Of a stretch of 5,610 nucleotides of DNA, positions 1 through 5,160 are shown one piece after another. The stretch is taken from NCBI GenBank assembly GCA_945870115.1, contig CAMBRH010000236.1, positions 1 to 5,610 on the forward strand, given 5' to 3'. Under the pieces are notes generated by a model that did not search any database, had not been told where the DNA came from, and saw only the letters and a program-made list of their open reading frames with translations. Every line of letters begins with the position of its first letter. Within the stretch, counting starts at the first letter, position 1. The position numbers were made by a program, and so were the translations under genes. This DNA comes from Chitinophaga pinensis. Lineage in GTDB: Bacteria > Bacteroidota > Bacteroidia > Flavobacteriales_D > Crocinitomicaceae.

Positions 1-465
1 AAAAAAAACTCGACTCAGATAAAAGTTGCTGACATTCAAAAAGTCGCAATGAAGCCCTTGAATTATCCACCAAAAATAATATTGGCTTGGGCAAAAGCAA
101 TTGAAGGGAATGTTGAAATCGGAAAATGGCTCAAAGAAAATGGTTACGAAGAATTATTATATGCAACATCGGCAATTTTCTTAAAAGATGAAGCTCGAAA
201 ATGGTTGATGGAAAATGGTTTCCCGCAATTAATGGCGTTTATAAATGCAGCGGAAGGTGATGGAAAAGCACAAAAATGGTTGCTTTTGAACAATTTTGAG
301 TTACTGTATCACATCGCAATGGCCGTCGAAGATGATCAAGAATCTTGGAAATGGTTAAATCTGAATTCAACGCAAGATATATTTATACTGACACAAACAA
401 TTAAAAAAGTCAAGGACAAAATTGAAGAAACTCACAATGATATTCATTCTTTTGGAAGAAACTAG
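1..465 (+). CDS. Protein of unknown function built of 25-residue KWL repeats, 5' end probably outside the window
   Basis: Function not recognised with certainty; it resembles hypothetical proteins found in Flavobacteriia, but I cannot name a family. From the ATG at 49 it is 138 residues long. The frame stays open to base 1 (16 more codons, no stop), and the extra residues look protein-like, so the true start may lie upstream and ATG 49 may be an internal Met. Four consecutive 25-residue units begin at residues 9, 34, 59 and 84 (Met at 49 = 1). Each ends in K-W-L followed, in most units, by x-x-N-x-F/Y. A fifth divergent unit (109-133) leads into a charged tail. The units are predicted to be helix pairs, suggesting a small alpha-solenoid-like scaffold (inference). 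There is no signal peptide, membrane segment or cysteine in the visible part, so it is probably cytoplasmic. The stop is TAG at 463-465. The coding call is strong, function unknown. Confidence 0.8.
   Translation, partial: KKNSTQIKVADIQKVAMKPLNYPPKIILAWAKAIEGNVEIGKWLKENGYEELLYATSAIFLKDEARKWLMENGFPQLMAFINAAEGDGKAQKWLLLNNFELLYHIAMAVEDDQESWKWLNLNSTQDIFILTQTIKKVKDKIEETHNDIHSFGRN
73..447 (+). repeat. In-gene repeat, period 75 nt (25 codons), about five units
   Basis: Units start at 73, 148, 223, 298 and 373, each exactly 75 nt with no indel. The hexamer AAATGG, encoding the K-W core, recurs at 124, 199, 274 and 349, precisely 75 nt apart. Outside this core the units have diverged strongly at both DNA and protein level. 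This points to an old duplication held in register by protein structure, not a recently expanding DNA repeat. The fifth unit has lost the KWL core. Confidence 0.8.
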
Positions 466-471
466 TCCGCT

Positions 472-504
472 AAGACGGAGACACAAGACAACAAGACGAA
501 AGAC
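472..504 (+). repeat. AAGAC-rich short direct repeats
   Basis: AAGAC occurs four times in 33 bases, at 472, 485, 493 and 500, with a related GAGAC at 478. The tract starts just after the stop codon of the upstream gene and runs into the palindrome at 510-527. It has no coding character. With the palindrome and the TCATAAN heptamers it forms a repeat-filled gap that could be a member of a dispersed intergenic repeat family; this is inference, since only one copy is visible here. Confidence 0.45.
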
Positions 505-509
505 ATAAG

Positions 510-527
510 TCCCGATAATTATCGGGA
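510..527. repeat. Perfect 18-bp palindrome, possible bidirectional terminator or dispersed palindromic repeat
   Basis: TCCCGATAATTATCGGGA equals its own reverse complement. The outer TCCCGA/TCGGGA arms stand out as G+C-rich in very AT-rich surroundings. As + strand RNA, one G-U and one A-U pair just outside would extend the stem. It lies 45 bases past the stop of the repeat protein and is followed by a T-rich but broken tract (531-538), so it may end that transcript. My recollection is that closely similar CCCGATA...TATCGGG palindromes recur in Flavobacteriia genomes; that needs a genome search. Confidence 0.6.
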
Positions 528-576
528 TTGATTTATTTAGATACAAAATTGACATTTTCGTAGTCTTTTCATCCAC

Positions 577-604
577 TCATAACTAAACATTCATAATTCA
601 TAAC
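577..604 (+). repeat. Tandem heptamer repeat, TCATAAN type, four units
   Basis: Four consecutive 7-base units: TCATAAC (577), a degenerate TAAACAT (584), TCATAAT (591) and TCATAAC (598). The array ends 8 bases before the GTG start of the nitroreductase gene, so it makes up the likely leader region of that gene. It is short and AT-rich; regular 7-base spacing across three matching units is the evidence that it is a true tandem repeat. Confidence 0.5.
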
Positions 605-612
605 TATTTTAA

Positions 613-1194
613 GTGAAATACAATTTATCAGAAATTCTAGATTTAATTAAAGATAGACGCACGATTTATCCTGAGCAATATTCAACTCGAAAAGTACAAA
701 AAGAACAAGTTGAAACGATTTTAAATGCTGCAATTTGGGCACCTACACATGGAAATACGCAACCTTGGAGATTTACTGTTTTCATGGATGAAGCAAAAAA
801 TAATTTATCCGATTTCTTGGCTGAAACTTATTTAAAATTAACTCCAAAGGAAAAGCAAAATGACATGAAATTGGCGAAAATGCTCAATCGTCCAAAATTA
901 GCTTCAGTTGTCATTGCAATTTGCATGAATAGAGACGAAAGCGAAAAAATCAAGGAAATTGAAGAAATTGAAGCAGTTGCTTGCGCTGTGCAGAATATGC
1001 ATTTAGTTTCAACCGCTTTCGGAATTGGAGGATTTTGGTCAACTCCAGCTTTAATTTACTCCAAAGAAATGAAAGAATTTTTAAATTTAAGCGAAAAGGA
1101 TTCTTGTTTGGGATTATTTTATCTGGGTTATCCTTCAATTGAATGGCCAAAAAGTCATAGAAAACCTATTGAATATTTAACTACTTGGAAATAA
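613..1194 (+). CDS. Nitroreductase family protein, YdjA-type FMN-dependent oxidoreductase, GTG start
   Basis: A 193-residue protein, close to the usual length of small single-domain nitroreductases. These form homodimers, bind FMN and use NAD(P)H to reduce nitro compounds, quinones or related substrates in the cytoplasm. Visible family marks: the N-terminal RR pair (15-16) expected to contact the FMN phosphate; the APTHGNTQPWRF segment (43-54), matching the family's AP..H..QPW.F; the GIGGFWSTP stretch (137-145); and the LGLFYLGYP strand (166-174), which resemble E. coli YdjA. The start is GTG: an in-frame TAA sits directly before it at 610-612, and the residues it begins (M-K-Y-N-L, with the RR helix following) fit family N-termini. 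The next in-frame ATG (787) would delete the FMN-binding motif. The gene stands alone after a repeat-filled gap, with no Shine-Dalgarno. Substrate unknown. Confidence 0.9.
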   Translation: MKYNLSEILDLIKDRRTIYPEQYSTRKVQKEQVETILNAAIWAPTHGNTQPWRFTVFMDEAKNNLSDFLAETYLKLTPKEKQNDMKLAKMLNRPKLASVVIAICMNRDESEKIKEIEEIEAVACAVQNMHLVSTAFGIGGFWSTPALIYSKEMKEFLNLSEKDSCLGLFYLGYPSIEWPKSHRKPIEYLTTWK

Positions 1195-1210
1195 TAAAAA
1201 TTTGATTTTT

Positions 1211-1229
1211 AAAATAGAAACTATTTTTT
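1211..1229 (+). terminator. Possible AT-rich intrinsic terminator after the nitroreductase gene
   Basis: AAAATAG (1211-1217) and CTATTTT (1221-1227) form a perfect 7-bp stem with a three-base AAA loop, and the 3' arm runs into a T tract ending at 1229. It lies 17 bases after the nitroreductase stop. The stem has only one G-C pair, so it would be weak; position and the T run are the main support. Confidence 0.35.
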
Positions 1230-1319
1230 CACCAATAAATAAACAATATTAGCGTTTTAGGTTTTAATTTCAATTTTTATAAAATTAAACACTTAATTTG
1301 TAAAACAGATTTACATTCA

Positions 1320-2078
1320 ATGATTCGATTTTTTGTCTTTATTTCCATTTTAACTTTTTTTCGAGTGGAAATTTATGCCCAAAAAAAAGTAAATCCTCCC
1401 TCCTATTTCGGTATTCAATTTAAACCGCTTATTCCTGGTGATTTTCTGAGTAAATCTGTAATTACTGTGTTAGATTCTGGATTTATTGGAACATTTACAC
1501 AAAAACAAGGATATTCATTTGGAGCGACAGTAAGAGTAGGACTGACAAAATTAATCAGTTTAGAAACTGGAATAAATCAAGTAAAAAGGAATTATCAAAT
1601 TGATTTTAATTTACAAGATTCTTCGCTTTCTGCAAGGTCTTCCTTTGGAATTTTAAGTTATGACATTCCAATAAATGCCATGATATACATCCAGCTTTCA
1701 AAAAAAATATTCACAAATGCTTCACTTGGAACTTCCTTTATTAACTATCCTTCAAATGTTGGATCATCAGTTATTGTTGAACAAAAACATTTATTCATCA
1801 GCGAAGGAAGAAGAAATCGACGTTTTGACTTTGAATTAAATGCCAATTTAGGATTTGAGTTACGAACAGAAAAAAGTGGCTTTTTCTATCTTGGAGCATC
1901 TGCAAAAATACCCTTTGCTCCAATTTTTAAAGTTGCTGCGAGTTACGAATATTCTAATGCAGTAGAAAAATTAGCTATTGGAAATGTAAATGGCTCCTAT
2001 CTTTCCATTGACTTGCGTTATTTCTTCCATAATGTTAAGACAAAAGGACAACAATTTAATGTTGGTCCAATTGAATAA
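1320..2078 (+). CDS. Outer-membrane beta-barrel protein (PorT/OMP_b-brl-like), secreted through a signal peptide
   Basis: A 252-residue protein with a classical signal peptide: Met-Ile-Arg, a hydrophobic stretch (residues 4-15), and a probable cut after Ala20 (I-Y-A|Q). The rest alternates polar and hydrophobic residues in short strands separated by turns, for example SFGATVRVG (66-74), AMIYIQLS (120-127), FELNANLGFEL (171-181), FFYLGASAKI (188-197) and YLSIDLRYFF (227-236). This is the pattern of an 8-10-strand outer-membrane barrel. The second-last segment ends in aromatic residues, as barrel C-terminal strands do, followed by a roughly 16-residue polar tail. It most resembles the small PorT-like barrels common in Bacteroidota; no specific role can be given. 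Its stop lies one base from the stop of the convergent MerR gene, so their transcripts probably overlap. Confidence 0.75.
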   Translation: MIRFFVFISILTFFRVEIYAQKKVNPPSYFGIQFKPLIPGDFLSKSVITVLDSGFIGTFTQKQGYSFGATVRVGLTKLISLETGINQVKRNYQIDFNLQDSSLSARSSFGILSYDIPINAMIYIQLSKKIFTNASLGTSFINYPSNVGSSVIVEQKHLFISEGRRNRRFDFELNANLGFELRTEKSGFFYLGASAKIPFAPIFKVAASYEYSNAVEKLAIGNVNGSYLSIDLRYFFHNVKTKGQQFNVGPIE

Positions 2079-2079
2079 T

Positions 2080-2946
2080 CTATTCCAAATAAATCAATTT
2101 CAAATCTTCAAGTGAAGAAATAATGTGTATTGATTTTTTCATTTCATCTTCTAAGGCATTAAATTGGTAACCGCCTGCAAATATTTTAAATGATTTATCA
2201 GTTATTAAATTTTTAAAATAAGATTTCAAGAAAATAGCATCAATATTTGAAATCCAAGAACTTACAATAAAATGAGGTTTAATTTGCTTGATTGATTCAA
2301 TTAAAGAATCGTATGGCAAATGATTTCCTAAATAAAAGGTCTGCATTTTATTTTTTCTTAACACATATGCATAAAAAAGTAAACTCATTTCATGATTTTC
2401 ATGCTCTGGTAAAAATAAAATTACTTTTTTCCCTGTATTATCAAGTGGTAATTTATCAATCTCAGTGATTATCTTTTGACGAATTAAATTGGAAATAAAA
2501 TGTTCTTGCGCTGGATTAATTGTTCCGCAAAGCCACATTATACCAATTTTTTCAAGAAATGGCATTAGATGATCAATAAAAGTTGATTCAAAGGAGATTT
2601 CTTCTACTAATTTATTTATTGTGCTACAAAACAATGCTTCATCCAATTGAATAAGAGATAACAATAGATTTTCATGGAATGAATTTGCTATTTTATTATT
2701 CTCAGACTTTACCAAAGACGAAATTTCGTCAAAACTCATCTCAGCAATACGCGAAATTTTTATTCCATTTTTATTTAATAGAGAAATATTTAACAATAAA
2801 GTTAATTCAACGTCATCGTATTTTCTAATTTGAGTATCGGTTCTTTCTGGTTTTAAAATACCATATCTTTTCTCCCAAATTCGAATAGTATGCGCTTTTA
2901 TCCCCGTTAAAACTTCTAAATCCTTAATTTTATAAGCTCTCATCAT
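2080..2946 (-). CDS. MerR-family transcriptional regulator with cobalamin-binding-type C-terminal domain (CarH/LitR-like)
   Basis: A 288-residue protein. Residues 4-73 are a MerR DNA-binding head: Y-K-I-K-D-L-E, then G-I-K-A-H-T-I-R-I-W-E-K-R-Y-G-I (15-30), the standard recognition helix-wing signature. Residues about 90-165 match the helical cap of B12 sensors and carry the W-x9-E-H motif (Trp138, Glu148, His149) that packs over the upper face of adenosylcobalamin in CarH. Residues about 173-285 form the Rossmann-like cobalamin domain, with E-x-H-E-x-x at 183-188. His185 is the candidate lower cobalt ligand; the usual Gly of (D/E)xHxxG is Ser188. CarH-type proteins are light-sensitive repressors, often of carotenoid genes; no such gene is nearby, so targets are unknown. 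Two ATGs open the gene (2946 and 2943); either could be used. It is divergent from a lipoprotein gene and convergent with a barrel gene. Confidence 0.9.
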   Translation of the reverse strand: MMRAYKIKDLEVLTGIKAHTIRIWEKRYGILKPERTDTQIRKYDDVELTLLLNISLLNKNGIKISRIAEMSFDEISSLVKSENNKIANSFHENLLLSLIQLDEALFCSTINKLVEEISFESTFIDHLMPFLEKIGIMWLCGTINPAQEHFISNLIRQKIITEIDKLPLDNTGKKVILFLPEHENHEMSLLFYAYVLRKNKMQTFYLGNHLPYDSLIESIKQIKPHFIVSSWISNIDAIFLKSYFKNLITDKSFKIFAGGYQFNALEDEMKKSIHIISSLEDLKLIYLE

Positions 2947-2952
2947 GCAAAT

Positions 2953-2979
2953 TAAACAAAAATTGCGCTAATTTGTTTA
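2953..2979. promoter_or_regulatory. Perfect inverted repeat TAAACAAA-N11-TTTGTTTA upstream of merR, candidate operator
   Basis: The 8-base arms (2953-2960 and 2972-2979) are exact reverse complements with an 11-base spacer holding a GCGC core. A second, overlapping dyad (AAATT 2960-2964, AATTT 2970-2974) lies inside. The site ends 7 bases upstream of the merR start codon, in the divergent gap shared with the lipoprotein gene. MerR-family proteins bind such dyads as dimers, so autoregulation is plausible, but AT-rich arms can arise by chance. That the dyad is the regulator's own binding site is inference. Confidence 0.4.
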
Positions 2980-3020
2980 GAAAATGTTCACAAAGTAAAT
3001 AATTATTGAATATTAAATGT

Positions 3021-3028
3021 TATTTTTG
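3021..3028 (+). promoter_or_regulatory. Bacteroidota -7 promoter element (TAnnTTTG) for the lipoprotein gene
   Basis: TATTTTTG at 3021-3028 is an exact match to the Bacteroidota -7 consensus TAnnTTTG. It lies 36 bases before the lipoprotein ATG, which would give a leader of roughly 30 bases. No convincing TTTG -33 element is found at the usual distance upstream (around 2998), so the promoter may be weak or helped by a regulator. Confidence 0.5.
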
Positions 3029-3064
3029 TATCGTAATTGATCTATTATTATCAAACATTTCAAA

Positions 3065-3661
3065 ATGAAAAATATTTTTTTAACATCAATTTTAATTTTT
3101 TCCTTTATTCTTTTTAGTGTTTCCAGTTGTAATGGAACAAAAGAATCAGATTCAATCGATTTAGAAGATGAAGAATTGTATGAATTTAAGGGGTTTTCTT
3201 TGAAAAAGTACGATATTCCAGCTACAATCATGTTACCTGATGAAACTGCAAATATTGGTGCATCAACAGAACCTGAAATTATTCATGCAGAAGATGATTT
3301 CAAATGGGAGTTAATAGTTGGACCAAATTTTCACATGATAATTGACGATTGGGGTGACGATAGAGCGATGGTTTCTTCTGAGAAAAAAAGACTTTCAGGA
3401 CTGAATTTCTATCAAATAAAATACGTTGTAAATGAACCAGATTTTATTTTATACGAGAGTATTTTGAAAGTTGATGGCGATAAATCAGCTCCAAAAACCG
3501 TAGGACTAGAGCATAAATCATTTCATGTTTATGGACAAAAAGTGATAGACGGAATAACATATGTTTTTAAAAGTAGAGACGAAGGTTTTGAAAAAGTAAT
3601 TATTGAATTAATGGCCAAATCTATTAAATCTGTAAAATCAATTAAGAAAGAAAACGCGTAA
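3065..3661 (+). CDS. Lipoprotein of unknown function
   Basis: A 198-residue protein with a lipoprotein signal peptide: M-K-N, a long hydrophobic stretch (residues 4-18), and a lipobox V-S-S-C with Cys22 as the only cysteine and lipidation site. The residues after it (N-G-T-K-E-S-D, then an acidic run at 32-40) are polar and acidic. Bacteroidota surface lipoproteins carry a charged export signal just after the cysteine, so display on the cell surface is possible, though this is not a clean match to a published consensus. The mature part has no domain I recognise; it has a D-D-F-K-W-E-L-I-V-G segment (77-86), a D-D-W-G-D-D acidic turn (94-99) and a Lys-rich tail with K-S-I/V repeats (185-194). 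It is divergent from the MerR regulator across 118 bp and has its own -7 box. The ATG at 3065 is the only start giving the signal peptide. Confidence 0.75.
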   Translation: MKNIFLTSILIFSFILFSVSSCNGTKESDSIDLEDEELYEFKGFSLKKYDIPATIMLPDETANIGASTEPEIIHAEDDFKWELIVGPNFHMIIDDWGDDRAMVSSEKKRLSGLNFYQIKYVVNEPDFILYESILKVDGDKSAPKTVGLEHKSFHVYGQKVIDGITYVFKSRDEGFEKVIIELMAKSIKSVKSIKKENA

Positions 3662-3725
3662 TTTTTTTTCTATTTATTAACTTTACTTAATTTCATTTGT
3701 TCTATAGATTAATTTATAATATAAA

Positions 3726-4823
3726 ATGATTATCTCAAGAGAAGAAATTTTATCCGTTTTAGGAAACATTCAAGAACCAGAATTAAAACAAGACATTGTT
3801 TCACAAAATTTAGTTGAAAACATTGAATTTTCTGATAAGCATATTTCTACAACAATATTAATTACAAATCCTGCTTTGCATGCACGTAAACGTATGCAAG
3901 AATTAGTTGAATTTCAATTAAAATCTGTTTTTGGAAAAGACATCGAATTAACAACAATTGTAAAAGCTCTTCCTACAGAAGCAATCCAAGCAAGGAGAAA
4001 AATTCTTCCAGAAGTTAAACACATTATCGCACTTGCATCCGGTAAAGGTGGTGTGGGAAAATCAACTGTTACTGCAAATTTAGCAGGTGGATTGGCAAAA
4101 TTAGGTTATAAAGTTGGCGTTGTTGATGCTGATATTTATGGCCCTTCAATGCCTACCATGTTTGACGTTGTTGGCGAAAGACCAACGATGATTGACGTTG
4201 ATGGTACAGCAAAAATTAATCCTGTGATGAGTTACGGAATTAAAATTTTGTCAATTGGATTCTTTACAGAACAAGATAATGCTGTTGTTTGGCGTGGTCC
4301 AATGGCTGCAAAAGCAATGACGCAACTTTTCACAGATGCCCATTGGGGAGAATTGGATTATTTACTAATAGATCTTCCTCCAGGAACTGGGGATATTCAC
4401 CTTTCATTGGTTCAAACTGTTCCTCTAGATGGAGCTGTAATTGTTAGTACTCCCCAAGAAGTTGCTTTAGCCGATGCTCGAAAAGGAGTAAACATGTTTA
4501 AATTAGAGAATATCAATGTTCCAATCGTTGGATTAATTGAAAATATGGCGTGGTTTACACCTGAAGAATTACCAAACAACAAATACTATATTTTTGGTCG
4601 TGACGGAGCAAAAAATCTTGCTGAAGGTATGGGTGAAACATTTTTGGGTCACATTCCATTGGTGCAAAGTTTAAGAGAATCTGGCGATGTTGGTCGTCCT
4701 GCAGTTTTTCAAGATAATACAATAACTTCTGATGCTTTTATCGAATTGACAAGGAAATTTGTTGAAGAAGTACATGCTTTAAGTGTTAAAAAAGCAGCGA
4801 AATCACTTGTAAAAGAAAATTAA
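3726..4823 (+). CDS. mrp: Mrp/ApbC-type P-loop ATPase, Fe-S cluster carrier protein, cysteine-free
   Basis: A 365-residue protein, full length for the family. Residues about 4-75 are a MIP18 (DUF59) domain with E-P-E-L-K-Q-D-I-V-S. Residues about 98-350 are the Mrp/NBP35 ATPase: deviant Walker A G-K-G-G-V-G-K-S (106-113) with signature Lys107, switch region V-V-D-A-D-I-Y-G-P-S (132-141), and Walker B with L-P-P-G-T-G-D (213-223). Family members act as dimers that carry and deliver 4Fe-4S clusters to apoproteins in the cytosol. Their usual CxxC lies just after E-N-M; here that point reads E-N-M-A-W-F-T-P-E-E-L-P (272-283), and the whole protein contains no cysteine. It therefore cannot hold a cluster by that motif and may rely on the NifU-domain protein encoded 2 bp downstream. 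The start ATG lacks a Shine-Dalgarno, as is usual in this group. Confidence 0.95.
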   Translation: MIISREEILSVLGNIQEPELKQDIVSQNLVENIEFSDKHISTTILITNPALHARKRMQELVEFQLKSVFGKDIELTTIVKALPTEAIQARRKILPEVKHIIALASGKGGVGKSTVTANLAGGLAKLGYKVGVVDADIYGPSMPTMFDVVGERPTMIDVDGTAKINPVMSYGIKILSIGFFTEQDNAVVWRGPMAAKAMTQLFTDAHWGELDYLLIDLPPGTGDIHLSLVQTVPLDGAVIVSTPQEVALADARKGVNMFKLENINVPIVGLIENMAWFTPEELPNNKYYIFGRDGAKNLAEGMGETFLGHIPLVQSLRESGDVGRPAVFQDNTITSDAFIELTRKFVEEVHALSVKKAAKSLVKEN

Positions 4824-4825
4824 TT

Positions 4826-5089
4826 ATGGCACTCAACAAAGCTGAACTTTCGATTAAAATAAATGAAACCTTAGAACAACTAAGACCTTTTTTAGTTGCT
4901 GATGGTGGTGACATGGAATTAGTAGAAATTACTGATGAAGGAATTGCAAAAGTTAGATTATTAGGTGCTTGCAGTGATTGCTCAATGAGTTTGATGACTT
5001 TAAAAGCTGGATTAGAAGATGCGGTGAAAAAAGTTTGTCCAGAAATAATTTCTGTTGAAGCAATTAATTTACCTCTTTTTGCTTCTTAA
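4826..5089 (+). CDS. NifU C-terminal domain protein, Fe-S cluster scaffold (Nfu type)
   Basis: An 87-residue protein that is a single NifU C-terminal (Nfu) domain. It has the family core L-R-P-F-L-V-A-D-G-G-D-M-E-L (19-32), the strand A-K-V-R-L-L-G-A (41-48) and the cluster-binding C-S-D-C (CxxC, Cys49 and Cys52). A third cysteine is at 71. Nfu domains hold a 4Fe-4S cluster between two subunits and pass it to target proteins. It lacks the extra N-terminal A-type domain of E. coli NfuA and the other domains of full NifU. The ATG lies 2 bp after the mrp stop with no room for a separate promoter, so the two are almost certainly co-transcribed and probably translationally coupled. This pairing suggests that the ATPase and scaffold work together in cluster delivery (inference). 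Confidence 0.93.
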   Translation: MALNKAELSIKINETLEQLRPFLVADGGDMELVEITDEGIAKVRLLGACSDCSMSLMTLKAGLEDAVKKVCPEIISVEAINLPLFAS

Positions 5090-5160
5090 AAAGATCCAAT
5101 ATAAATTTTAAATTATATTATTTATTGAATTTTAAGTAATTCAATCTAAATTTATGCGTC

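Noticed and set aside
549..554. TTGACA, resembling a classical -35 box
   Set aside because: No matching -10 hexamer at 16-18 bp, and Bacteroidota primary sigma uses a different consensus.
367..576. Minus-strand open frame of 69 codons
   Set aside because: It overlaps the end of the repeat protein and the repeat-filled gap, has no recognisable domain and is low-complexity in a way expected from AT-rich antisense sequence.
950..1150. Minus-strand open frame of 66 codons
   Set aside because: It lies wholly inside the well-supported nitroreductase gene and reads as its antisense shadow, rich in Leu, Lys and Phe.
1293..1300. TTAATTTG before the barrel gene, near the TAnnTTTG consensus
   Set aside because: It misses the key A at position 2 and has no TTTG -33 partner upstream; not reliable enough to list.
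3037..3054. TTGAT-N8-ATCAA dyad in the lipoprotein leader
   Set aside because: Arms of only five AT-rich bases are common by chance here; no further support.
3013..3231. Minus-strand open frame of 72 codons
   Set aside because: It is antisense to the lipoprotein signal peptide and its promoter, with no domain and no support for expression.
3646..3670. Possible terminator: GAAAGAAAA paired with the T8-C run after the lipoprotein stop
   Set aside because: The stem would be almost all A-U with one G-U pair and overlaps the last codons; there is no separate T tract after it. Too weak to call.
3715..3720. TATAAT just before mrp, resembling a -10 box
   Set aside because: It lies only 5 bases before the ATG, too close to act as a promoter for a leadered transcript, and TATAAT is frequent by chance in this base composition.
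5098..5119. AATATAA/TTATATT inverted repeat after the NifU-domain gene
   Set aside because: A 7-bp stem made only of A-T pairs is expected by chance in such AT-rich DNA, and no T tract follows directly.
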